Origin: Ptiloglossa arizonensis | Taxonomy: Eukaryota; Arthropoda; Insecta; Hymenoptera; Colletidae | NCBI RefSeq assembly: GCF_051014685.1 | Contig: NW_027478593.1 | Location: 806,001-870,000 of the forward strand | Length of the DNA stretch: 64,000 nucleotides | Direction of reading: 5' to 3' | Shown here: in pieces, positions 24,753 to 35,915 of the stretch | Layout: each line of letters begins with the position of its first letter | Position numbering within the stretch: position 1 is the first letter of the stretch | The notes under the pieces: model-generated | What the model was told of the DNA's origin: nothing | What the model saw: the letters and a program-made list of their open reading frames with translations, nothing else | Databases searched by the model: none | Translations under genes and position numbers: made by a program

Positions 24753-25149
24753 TTCGCGAGAGATGGGAGTTTGAAGCTAAGAAATGGTTGAGAAGGCAAC
24801 AAATTTTTCGCACTTCTGCTGCTCCAAACGCTTAACCAGAATGTCCCAGGGAAAAAATACACATACCGTTGTAATCGGGCGAGTTTCTACTTTCAGACGC
24901 AGCAGTAATTTTTGGGTTTGGTCAATCCGTTCGCGAGATATGGGACTTTGAAGCTAAGAAATGTTTGACAAGACAACAAATTTTTCGCACTTCTGCTGCT
25001 CCAAACGCTAAACCAGAATGGCCTAGGGGAAAAATACACATACCGTTGTAATCGGGCGAGTTTCTACTTTCAGATGCAATAGTAATTTTAGGGTTTGGTC
25101 AATCTGTTGGCGAGAGATGGGAGTTTGAAGCTAAGAAATGGTTGAGAAG

Positions 25150-26153
25150 GCAACAAATTTTTCGCACTTCTGCTGCTCCAAACGCTAAACCAGAATGGCC
25201 TAGGGGAAAAATACACATACCGTTGTAATCGGGCGAGTTTCTACTTTCCGATGCAATAGTAATTTTAGGGTTTGGTCAATCTGTTCGCGAGAGATGGTAG
25301 TTTGAAGCTAAGAAATGGTTCAGAAGGCAACAAATTTTTCGCACTTCTGCTGCTCCAATCGCTTAACGAGAATGGCCTAGGGAAAAAATACACATACCCT
25401 TGTAATCGGGCGAGTTTCTACTTTCAGATGCAATAGGAATTTTTGGTTAGGTCAATTCGTTCACGAGATATGGGAGTTTGAAGCTAAGAAATGGTTGAGA
25501 AGGCAACAAATTTTTCGCACTTCTGCTGCTCCAATCGCTTAACGAGAATGGCCTAGGGAAAAAATACACATACCGTTGTAATCGGGCGAGTTTCTACTTT
25601 CAGACGCAGCAGGAATTTTTGGGTTTGTTCAATCCGTTAGCGAGATATGGGAGTTTGAAGCTAAGAAATAGTTGAGAAGACAAAAAGTTTTTCGCACTTC
25701 TGCTGCTCCAAACGCTAAACCAGAATGGCCTAGGGGAAAAATACACATACCGTTGTAATCGGGCGAGTTTCTACTTTCAGATGCAATAGTAATTTTAGGG
25801 TTTGGTCAATCTGTTCGCGAGAGATAGGAGTTTGAAGCTAAGAAATGATTGAGAAGGCAACAAATTTTTCGCACTTCTGCTGCTCCAATTACTTAACGAG
25901 AATGGCCTAGGGAAAAAATACACATACCGTTGTAATCGGGCGAGTTTCTACTTTCAGACGCAGGGGGAATTTTTGGGTTTGTTCAATCCGTTAGCGAGAT
26001 ATGGGAGTTTGAAGCTAAGAAATAGTTGAGAAGACAACAAATTTTTCGCACTTCTGCTGCTCCAAACGCTAAACCAGAATGGCCTAGGGGAAAAATACAC
26101 ATACCGTTGTAATCGGGCGAGTTTCTACTTTCAGATGCAATAGTAATTTTAGG
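25150..26153 (+). repeat. Dispersed 1-kb repeat within D1, first copy
   Basis: About 5.7 monomers that recur at 27097-28100 at an offset of exactly 1947 bp (11 monomers). Markers are CTTTCCGATGC, GAGATGGTAG and a one-base deletion in ATTTTTGGTTAGG (about 25440, against GGGTTAGG elsewhere). The intervening monomers (about 26154-27096) include the GGCGCAACA lineage. Confidence 0.83.
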
Positions 26154-26698
26154 GTTTGGTCAATCTGTTCGCGAGAGATGGGAGTTTGAAACTAAGAAAT
26201 GGTTGAGAAGGCAACAAATTTTTCGCACTTCTGCTGCTTCAAACGCTTAACCAGAATGGCCTAGGGAAGAAAATACACATACCGTTGTAATCGGGCGAGT
26301 TTAAACTTTCAGACGCAGAAGGAATGCTTGGGTTAGGTCATTCCGTTCGCGAGATATGGGAGTTTGAATCTAAGAAATGGTTGAGAAGACAACAAATTTT
26401 TCGCAATTCTGCTGCTCCAAACAATTAACCAGAACGGCCTAGGGGAAAAATACACATACCGTTGTAATCGGGCGAGTTTCTACTTTCAGATGCAATAGGA
26501 ATTTTAGGGTTTGGTCAATATGTTCGCGAGATATGGGAGTTTGAAGCCAAGAAATGGTTGAGAAGGCAACAAATTTTTCGCAGTTCTGCTGCTCCAGTCG
26601 CTTAACCAGAATGGCCTAGGGAAAAAATACACAAACCGTTGCAATCGGGCGAGTTTCTACTTTCAGGCGCAACAAGAATTTTTGGGTTTGGTCAATCG

Positions 26699-26715
26699 GT
26701 TCGCGAGATACGGGA
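26699..26715 (+). other. Exact CENP-B-box core
   Basis: Lies in a GGCGCAACAAG monomer inside D1. The D2 equivalent is at 34129. Confidence 0.55.
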
Positions 26716-27052
26716 CTTTGAAGCTAAGAAATGGTTGAGAGGACAACAAATTATTCGCAATTCTGCTGCTCCAAACGCTTAACCGGAATGGCCTAGGGAA
26801 AAAATACACATACCGTTGTAATCGGGCGAGTTTCTACTTTCAGACGTAGCAGGAGTTCTTGGGTTAGGTCATTCCGTTCGCGAGATATGGGAGTTTGAAT
26901 CTACGAAATGGTTGAGAAGACAACAAATTTTTCGCAATTCTGCTGCTCCAAACGCTTAACCAGAATGGCCTAGGGAAAAAACACACATACCGTTGTAATC
27001 GGGCGAGTTTCTACTTTCAGGCGCAACAGGAATTTTTGGGTTTGGTCAATCG

Positions 27053-27069
27053 GTTCGCGAGATACGGGA
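27053..27069 (+). other. Exact CENP-B-box core
   Basis: Two monomers after 26699, the same spacing as the pair at 16080/16434. Followed by TTTTGAAG. Confidence 0.55.
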
Positions 27070-27096
27070 TTTTGAAGCTAAGAAATGGTTGAGAGG

Positions 27097-28100
27097 ACAA
27101 CAAATTTTTCGCACTTCTGCTGCTCCAAACGCTAAACCAGAATGGCCTAGGGGAAAAATACACATACCGTTGTAATCGGGCGAGTTTCTACTTTCCGATG
27201 CAATAGTAATTTTAGGGTTTGGTCAATCTGTTCGCGAGAGATGGTAGTTTGAAGCTAAGAAATGGTTCAGAAGGCAACAAATTTTTCGCACTTCTGCTGC
27301 TCCAATCGCTTAACGAGAATGGCCTAGGGAAAAAATACACATACCCTTGTAATCGGGCGAGTTTCTACTTTCAGATGCAATAGGAATTTTTGGTTAGGTC
27401 AATCCGTTCACGAGATATGGGAGTTTGAAGCTAAGAAATGGTTGAGAAGGCAACAAATTTTTCGCACTTCTGCTGCTCCAATCGCTTAACGAGAATGGCC
27501 TAGGGAAAAAATACACATACCGTTGTAATCGGGCGAGTTTCTACTTTCAGACGCAGCAGGAATTTTTGGGTTTGTTCAATCCGTTAGCGAGATATGGGAG
27601 TTTGAAGCTAAGAAATAGTTGAGAAGACAAAAAGTTTTTCGCACTTCTGCCGCTCCAAACGCTAAACCAGAATGGCCTAGGGGAAAAATAAACATACCGT
27701 TGTAATCGGGCGAGTTTCTACTTTCAGATGCAATAGTAATTTTAGGGTTTGGTCAATCTGTTCGCGAGAGATGGGAGTTTGAAGCTAAGAAATGATTGAG
27801 AAGGCAACAAATTTTTCGCACTTCTGCTGCTCCAATCACTTAACGAGAATGGCCTAGGGAAAAAATACACATACCGTTGTAATCGGGCGAGTTTCTACTT
27901 TCAGACGCAGGGGGAATTTTTGGGTTTGTTCAATCCGTTAGCGAGATATGGGAGTTTGAAGCTAAGAAATAGTTGAGAAGACAACAAATTTTTCGCACTT
28001 CTGCTGCTCCAAACGCTAAACCAGAATGGCCTAGGGGAAAAATACACATACCGTTGTAATCGGGCGAGTTTCTACTTTCAGATCCAATAGTAATTTTAGG
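27097..28100 (+). repeat. Dispersed 1-kb repeat within D1, second copy
   Basis: This is the second copy of 25150-26153. It ends at the D1/D2 junction. Small differences include CTGCCGCTCC near 27650 and GATCCAATAG at 28081. Confidence 0.83.
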
Positions 28101-29705
28101 GTTAGGTCAATCCGTTCGCGAGATATGGGACGTTGAAACTAAGAAATGGTTGACAAGACAGCAAATTTTTCGCACATCTGCTACTCCAGTCGCGTAACCA
28201 GGATGGCCTAGGGGAAATATACACATACCGTTGTAATCGGGCGAGTTGCTACTTTCAGACGCAGCAGGAACTTTTGGGTTAGGTCAATCCGTTCGCGAGA
28301 TATGGGAGTTTGAAGCTAAGAAATGGTTGACAAGACAACAAATTTTTCGCACTTCTGCTGCTCCAAACGCTTAACCAGAATGGCCTAGGGAAAAAATACA
28401 CATACCGTTGTAATCGGGCGAGTTTATACTTTCAGATGCAAAAGGAATTCTAGGGTTTGGTCAATCTGTTCGCGAGATATGGGAGTTTGAAGCCAGGAAA
28501 TGGATGAGGAGGCAACAAATTTTTCGCACTGCTGCTGCTCCAATCGCTTAACGAGAATGGCCTAGGGAAAAAATACACATACACTTGTAATCGGGCGAGT
28601 TTCTACTTTCAGATGCAATAGGAATTTTTGGGTTAGGTCAATCTGTTCACGAGATAGGGGAGTTTGAAGCTAAGAAATGATTGCGAAGACAACAAATTTT
28701 TCGCAATTCTGCTGCTCCAAACGCTTAACCAGAATGGCCTAGGGAAAAAATACACATACCGTTGTAATCGTGCGAGTGTCTACTTTCAGATGCAATAGGA
28801 ATTTTTGGGTTAGGTCAATCCGTTTGCGAGATATGGGAGATTGAAGCTAAGAAATGGTTGAGAAGGCAACAAATTTTTCGCACTTCTGTTGCTCCAAACT
28901 CTTAACCACAATGGGCTAGGGAAAAGATACACATACCGTTGTAATCGGGCGAGATTCTACTTTCAGACGCAGCAGGAATTTTTGGGTTTGGTCAATCCGT
29001 TCGCGAGATATCGGACTTTGAAGCTAAGAAATGGTTGACAAGATAACAAATTTTTCACACTTCTGCTGCTCCAATCGCTTAACCAGAATGGCCTAGGGGA
29101 AAAATACACATACCGTTGTAATCGGGCGAGTTTCTACTTTCAGATGCAATAGGAATTTTTGGGTGAAGTCAATCCGTTCGCGAGATATGGGACTTTGAAG
29201 CTAAGAAATGGTTGACAAGACAACAAATTTTTCGCACTTCTGCTGCTCCAAACGCTTAACCAGAACGGCCTAGGGGAAAAAAAAACATACCGTTGTAATC
29301 GGGCGAGTTTCTAATTTCAGATGCAATAGGAATTTTAGGGTTTGGTCAATCTGTTCGCGAGATATGGCAGCTTGAAGCTAAGAAATGGTTGAGAAGGCAA
29401 CAAATTTTTCGCAATTCTGCTGCTCCAATCGCTTAACGAGAATGGCCTAGGGAAAAATACACATACCCTTGTAATCGGGCGAGTTTCTACTTTCAGACGC
29501 AGCAGGAATTTTTTGGTTTGGTCAATCCGTTCGCGAGATATGGGACTTTGAAGCTAAGAAATGTTTGACAAGACAACAAATTTTTCGCAGTTCTGCTGCT
29601 CCAGTCGCTTAACCAGAATGGCCTAGGGAAAAAATACACAAACCGTTGCAATCGGGCGAGTTTCTACTTTCAGGCGCAACAGGAATTTTTGGGTTTGGTC
29701 AATCG

Positions 29706-29722
29706 GTTCGCGAGATACGGGA
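29706..29722 (+). other. Exact CENP-B-box core
   Basis: D2 equivalent of the element at 22276, at the left edge of the D2 7-mer. Confidence 0.55.
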
Positions 29723-30944
29723 CTTTGAAGCTAAGAAATGGTTGAGAAGGCAACAAATTTTTCGCACTTCTGCTGCTCCAAACGCTTAACCAGAATGGCC
29801 TAGGGAAAAAATACACATACCGTTGTAATCGGGCGAGTTTATACTTTCAGACGCAGCAGGAATGCTTGGGTTTGGTCAATCCGTTCGCGAGATATCGGAC
29901 TTTGAAGGTAAGAAATGGTTGACAAGATAACAAATTTTTTACACTTCTGCTGCTCCAATCGCTTAACCAGAATGGCCTCGGGGAAAAATACACATACCGT
30001 TGTAATCGGGCGAGTTTCTAGTTTCAGATGCAATAGGAATTTTTGGGTTAGGTCAATCCGTTCGCGAGATATGGGAGTTTGAAGCTAGGAAATGGTTGAG
30101 AAGCAACAAATTTTTCGCACTTCTGCTGCTCCAAACGCTTAACCAGAATGGCCTAGCGAAGAAATACACATACCGTTGTAATCGGGCGAGTTTCTACTTT
30201 CAGACGCTGCAGTACATTTTGGGTTAAGTCAATCCGTTCGCGAGATATGGGACATTGAAGCTAAGAAATGGTTGACAAGACAACAAATTTTTCGCACTTC
30301 TGCTGCTCCAAACGCTTAACCAGAACGGCCTAGGGGAAAAATACACATACCGTTGTAATCGGGCGAGTTTCTACTTTCAGACGCAATAGGAATTTTAGGG
30401 TTTGGTCAATCTGTTCGCGAGATATGGGAGTTTGAAGCTAAGAAATGGTAGACAAGACAACAAATTTTTCGCACTTCTGCTGCTCCAAACGCTTAACCAG
30501 AACGGCCTAGGGGAAAAATACACATACCGTTGTAATCGGGCGGGTTTCTACTTTCAGATGCAATAGGAATTTTAGGGTTTGGTCAATCTGTTCGCGTGAT
30601 ATGGGAGTTTGAAGATAAGAAATGGTTGAGAAGGCAACAAATTTTTCGCACTTCTGCTGCTCCAATCGCTTAACGAGAATGGCCTAGGGAAAAAATACAC
30701 ATACCGTTGTAATCGGGCGAGTTTCTACTTTCAGACGCAGCAGGAATTTTTGGGTTTGTTCAATCCGTTAGCGAGATATGGGAGTTTGAAGCTAAGAAAT
30801 AGTTGAAAAGACAACAAGTTTTTCGCACTTCTGCTGCTCCAAACGCTAAACCAGAATGGCCTAGGGGAAAAATACACATACCGTTGTAATCGGGCGAGTT
30901 TCTACTTACAGATGCAATAGTAATTTTAGGGTTTGGTCAATCTG
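29707..30944 (+). repeat. Nested 7-mer unit, D2 copy a (1238 bp)
   Basis: This is the D2 equivalent of 22277-23514 at a 7430-bp offset. It keeps the one-base deletion in GAGAAGCAAC. A private change, GCAGTACATTTTGG near 30211, separates it from the other three copies, and another, GTTGAAAAGAC, lies near 30806. Confidence 0.86.
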
Positions 30945-30960
30945 TTCGCGAGATACGGGA
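30944..30960 (+). other. Exact CENP-B-box core
   Basis: D2 equivalent of the element at 23514, at the 7-mer junction. Confidence 0.55.
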
Positions 30961-32182
30961 CTTTGAAGCTAAGAAATGGTTGAGAAGGCAACAAATTTTT
31001 CGCACTTCTGCTGCTCCAAACGCTTAACCAGAATGGCCTAGGGAAAAAATACACATACCGTTGTAATCGGGCGAGTTTATACTTTCAGACGCAGCAGGAA
31101 TGCTTGGGTTTGGTCAATCCGTTCGCGAGATATCGGACTTTGAAGGTAAGAAATGGTTGACAAGATAACAAATTTTTTACACTTCTGCTGCTCCAATCGC
31201 TTAACCAGAATGGCCTCGGGGAAAAATACACATACCGTTGTAATCGGGCGAGTTTCTAGTTTCAGATGCAATAGGAATTTTTGGGTTAGGTCAATCCGTT
31301 CGCGAGATATGGGAGTTTGAAGCTAGGAAATGGTTGAGAAGCAACAAATTTTTCGCACTTCTGCTGCTCCAAACGCTTAACCAGAATGGCCTAGCGAAGA
31401 AATACACATACCGTTGTAATCGGGCGAGTTTCTACTTTCAGACGCTGCAGGACATTTTGGGTTAAGTCAATCCGTTCGCGAGATATGGGACATTGAAGCT
31501 AAGAAATGGTTGACAAGACAACAAATTTTTCGCACTTCTGCTGCTCCAAACGCTTAACCAGAACGGCCTAGGGGAAAAATACACATACCGTTGTAATCGG
31601 GCGAGTTTCTACTTTCAGACGCAATAGGAATTTTAGGGTTTGGTCAATCTGTTCGCGAGATATGGGAGTTTGAAGCTAAGAAATGGTAGACAAGACAACA
31701 AATTTTTCGCACTTCTGCTGCTCCAAACGCTTAACCAGAACGGCCTAGGGGAAAAATACACATACCGTTGTAATCGGGCGGGTTTCTACTTTCAGATGCA
31801 ATAGGAATTTTAGGGTTTGGTCAATCTGTTCGCGTGATATGGGAGTTTGAAGATAAGAAATGGTTGAGAAGGCAACAAATTTTTCGCAATTCTGCTGCTC
31901 CAATCGCTTAACGAGAATGGCCTAGGGAAAAAATACACATACCGTTGTAATCGGGCGAGTTTCTACTTTCAGACGCAGCAGGAATTTTTGGGTTTGTTCA
32001 ATCCGTTAGCGAGATATGGGAGTTTGAAGCTAAGAAATAGTTGAGAAGACAACAAGTTTTTCGCACTTCTGCTGCTCCAAACGCTAAACCAGAATGGCCT
32101 AGGGGAAAAATACACATACCGTTGTAATCGGGCGAGTTTCTACTTTCAGATGCAATAGTAATTTTAGGGTTTGGTCAATCTG
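30945..32182 (+). repeat. Nested 7-mer unit, D2 copy b (1238 bp)
   Basis: This is the tandem copy of 29707-30944 and the D2 equivalent of 23515-24752. The b copies of D1 and D2 share changes that the a copies lack (GCAATTCTG). The 7-mer duplication therefore happened before the 7-kb duplication. Confidence 0.86.
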
Positions 32183-32579
32183 TTCGCGAGAGATGGGAGT
32201 TTGAAGCTAAGAAATGGTTGAGAAGGCAACAAATTTTTCGCACTTCTGCTGCTCCAAACGCTTAACCAGAATGTCCCAGGGAAAAAATACACATACCGTT
32301 GTAATCGGGCGAGTTTCTACTTTCAGACGCAGCAGTAATTTTTGGGTTTGGTCAATCCGTTCGCGAGATATGGGACTTTGAAGCTAAGAAATGTTTGACA
32401 AGACAACAAATTTTTCGCACTTCTGCTGCTCCAAACGCTAAACCAGAATGGCCCAGGGGAAAAATACACATACCGTTGTAATCGGGCGAGTTTCTACTTT
32501 CAGATGCAATAGTAATTTTAGGGTTTGGTCAATCTGTTGGCGAGAGATGGGAGTTTGAAGCTAAGAAATGGTTGAGAAG

Positions 32580-33583
32580 GCAACAAATTTTTCGCACTTC
32601 TGCTGCTCCAAACGCTAAACCAGAATGGCCTAGGGGAAAAATACACATACCGTTGTAATCGGGCGAGTTTCTACTTTCCGATGCAATAGTAATTTTAGGG
32701 TTTGGTCAATCTGTTCGCGAGAGATGGTAGTTTGAAGCTAAGAAATGGTTCAGAAGGCAACAAATTTTTCGCACTTCTGCTGCTCCAATCGCTTAACGAG
32801 AATGGCCTAGGGAAAAAATACACATACCCTTGTAATCGGGCGAGTTTCTACTTTCAGATGCAATAGGAATTTTTGGTTAGGTCAATTCGTTCACGAGATA
32901 TGGGAGTTTGAAGCTAAGAAATGGTTGAGAAGGCAACAAATTTTTCGCACTTCTGCTGCTCCAATCGCTTAACGAGAATGGCCTAGGGAAAAAATACACA
33001 TACCGTTGTAATCGGGCGAGTTTCTACTTTCAGACGCAGCAGGAATTTTTGGGTTTGTTCAATCCGTTAGCGAGATATGGGAGTTTGAAGCTAAGAAATA
33101 GTTGAGAAGACAAAAAGTTTTTCGCACTTCTGCCGCTCCAAACGCTAAACCAGAATGGCCTAGGGGAAAAATACACATACCGTTGTAATCGGGCGAGTTT
33201 CTACTTTCAGATGCAATAGTAATTTTAGGGTTTGGTCAATCTGTTCGCGAGAGATAGGAGTTTGAAGCTAAGAAATGATTGAGAAGGCAACAAATTTTTC
33301 GCACTTCTGCTGCTCCAATTACTTAACGAGAATGGCCTAGGGAAAAAATACACATACCGTTGTAATCGGGCGAGTTTCTACTTTCAGACGCAGGGGGAAT
33401 TTTTGGGTTTGTTCAATCCGTTAGCGAGATATGGGAGTTTGAAGCTAAGAAATAGTTGAGAAGACAACAAATTTTTCGCACTTCTGCTGCTCCAAACGCT
33501 AAACCAGAATGGCCTAGGGGAAAAATACACATACCGTTGTAATCGGGCGAGTTTCTACTTTCAGATGCAATAGTAATTTTAGG
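32580..33583 (+). repeat. Dispersed 1-kb repeat within D2, first copy
   Basis: D2 equivalent of 25150-26153 at a 7430-bp offset, with the same CTTTCCGATGC marker and the same one-base deletion. One change (CTGCCGCTCC near 33131) makes it resemble the second copy, which suggests short-tract conversion or exchange between copies. Confidence 0.82.
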
Positions 33584-34128
33584 GTTTGGTCAATCTGTTC
33601 GCGAGAGATGGGAGTTTGAAACTAAGAAATGGTTGAGAAGGCAACAAATTTTTCGCACTTCTGCTGCTTCAAACGCTTAACCAGAATGGCCTAGGGAAGA
33701 AAATACACATACCGTTGTAATCGGGCGAGTTTAAACTTTCAGACGCAGAAGGAATGCTTGGGTTAGGTCATTCCGTTCGCGAGATATGGGAGTTTGAATC
33801 TAAGAAATGGTTGAGAAGACAACAAATTTTTCGCAATTCTGCTGCTCCAAACAATTAACCAGAACGGCCTAGGGGAAAAATACACATACCGTTGTAATCG
33901 GGCGAGTTTCTACTTTCAGATGCAATAGGAATTTTAGGGTTTGGTCAATCTGTTCGCGAGATATGGGAGTTTGAAGCCAAGAAATGGTTGAGAAGGCAAC
34001 AAATTTTTCGCAGTTCTGCTGCTCCAGTCGCTTAACCAGAATGGCCTAGGGAAAAAATACACAAACCGTTGCAATCGGGCGAGTTTCTACTTTCAGGCGC
34101 AACAAGAATTTTTGGGTTTGGTCAATCG

Positions 34129-34145
34129 GTTCGCGAGATACGGGA
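34129..34145 (+). other. Exact CENP-B-box core
   Basis: D2 equivalent of 26699. Confidence 0.55.
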
Positions 34146-34482
34146 CTTTGAAGCTAAGAAATGGTTGAGAGGACAACAAATTATTCGCAATTCTGCTGCT
34201 CCAAACGCTTAACCGGAATGGCCTAGGGAAAAAATACACATACCGTTGTAATCGGGCGAGTTTCTACTTTCAGACGTAGCAGGAGTTCTTGGGTTAGGTC
34301 ATTCCGTTCGCGAGATATGGGAGTTTGAATCTACGAAATGGTTGAGAAGACAACAAATTTTTCGCAATTCTGCTGCTCCAAACGCTTAACCAGAATGGCC
34401 TAGGGAAAAAACAGACATACCGTTGTAATCGGGCGAGTTTCTACTTTCAGGCGCAACAGGAATTTTTGGGTTTGGTCAATCG

Positions 34483-34499
34483 GTTCGCGAGATACGGGA
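34483..34499 (+). other. Exact CENP-B-box core
   Basis: D2 equivalent of 27053, again 354 bp after its partner. Confidence 0.55.
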
Positions 34500-34526
34500 T
34501 TTTGAAGCTAAGAAATGGTTGAGAGG

Positions 34527-35530
34527 ACAACAAATTTTTCGCACTTCTGCTGCTCCAAACGCTAAACCAGAATGGCCTAGGGGAAAAATACACATACCGT
34601 TGTAATCGGGCGAGTTTCTACTTTCCGATGCAATAGTAATTTTAGGGTTTGGTCAATCTGTTCGCGAGAGATGGTAGTTTGAAGCTAAGAAATGGTTCAG
34701 AAGGCAACAAATTTTTCGCACTTCTGCTGCTCCAATCGCTTAACGAGAATGGCCTAGGGAAAAAATACACATACCCTTGTAATCGGGCGAGTTTCTACTT
34801 TCAGATGCAATAGGAATTTTTGGTTAGGTCAATCCGTTCACGAGATATGGGAGTTTGAAGCTAAGAAATGGTTGAGAAGGCAACAAATTTTTCGCACTTC
34901 TGCTGCTCCAATCGCTTAACGAGAATGGCCTAGGGAAAAAATACACATACCGTTGTAATCGGGCGAGTTTCTACTTTCAGACGCAGCAGGAATTTTTGGG
35001 TTTGTTCAATCCGTTAGCGAGATATGGGAGTTTGAAGCTAAGAAATAGTTGAGAAGACAAAAAGTTTTTCGCACTTCTGCCGCTCCAAACGCTAAACCAG
35101 AATGGCCTAGGGGAAAAATAAACATACCGTTGTAATCGGGGGAGTTTCTACTTTCAGATGCAATAGTAATTTTAGGGTTTGGTCAATCTGTTCGCGAGAG
35201 ATGGGAGTTTGAAGCTAAGAAATGATTGAGAAGGCAACAAATTTTTCGCACTTCTGCTGCTCCAATCACTTAACGAGAATGGCCTAGGGAAAAAATACAC
35301 ATACCGTTGTAATCGGGCGAGTTTCTACTTTCAGACGCAGGGGGAATTTTTGGGTTTGTTCAATCCGTTAGCGAGATATGGGAGTTTGAAGCTAAGAAAT
35401 AGTTGAGAAGACAACAAATTTTTCGCACTTCTGCTGCTCCAAACGCTAAACCAGAATGGCCTAGGGGAAAAATACACATACCGTTGTAATCGGGCGAGTT
35501 TCTACTTTCAGATCCAATAGTAATTTTAGG
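34527..35530 (+). repeat. Dispersed 1-kb repeat within D2, second copy
   Basis: D2 equivalent of 27097-28100, ending at the right boundary of D2. A private GGGGGAG near 35138 replaces GGGCGAG. Confidence 0.82.
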
Positions 35531-35898
35531 GTTTGGTCAATCTGTTCGCGAGAGATGGGAGTTTGAAACTAAGAAATGGTTGAGAAGGCAACAAATTTTT
35601 CGCACTTCTGCAGCTCCAAACGCTTAACCAGAATGGCCTAGGGAAGAAAATACACATACCGTTGTAATCGGGCGAGTTTAAACTTTCAGACGCAGAAGGA
35701 ATGCTTGGGTTAGGTCATTCCGTTCGCGAGATATGGGAGTTTGAATCTAAGAAATGGTTGAGAAGACAACAAATTTTTCGCAATTCTGCTGCTCCAAACG
35801 CTTAACCAGAATGGCCTAGGGAAAAAACACACATACCGTTGTAATCGGGCGAGTTTCTACTTTCAGGCGCAACAGGAATTTTTGGGTTTGGTCAATCG

Positions 35899-35915
35899 GT
35901 TCGCGAGATACGGGA
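35899..35915 (+). other. Exact CENP-B-box core
   Basis: In a GGCGCAACAGG monomer just right of D2, in sequence copied from the 34.5 kb region. Confidence 0.55.

Larger units (their letters stand above)
21025..28100 (+). repeat. Large HOR unit D1 (7076 bp, 40 monomers)
   Basis: This is the left half of a direct tandem duplication whose right half is 28101-35530. The offset is 7076 bp at the left end and 7430 bp from about 21880 onward, because D1 lacks two monomers present in D2 at about 28951-29305. Reading 22300-28100 against 29730-35530, I noticed about eight substitutions (for example near 22772, 23385, 25023, 25703, 26519, 26983 and 27710), or about 99.8% identity by eye. Shared single-base indels in the same monomers support common descent. 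Confidence 0.88.
28101..35530 (+). repeat. Large HOR unit D2 (7430 bp, 42 monomers)
   Basis: This is the right half of the tandem duplication. The junction is inside a monomer: TAATTTTAGG, the end of one copy, is followed by GTTAGGTCAATCC, the internal start of the other. At the end of D2 the equivalent position continues as GTTTGGTCAATCTG. The duplication therefore has in-register breakpoints inside homologous sequence, not at a fixed monomer edge. It includes two monomers, about 28951-29305, that D1 lacks. Confidence 0.88.
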
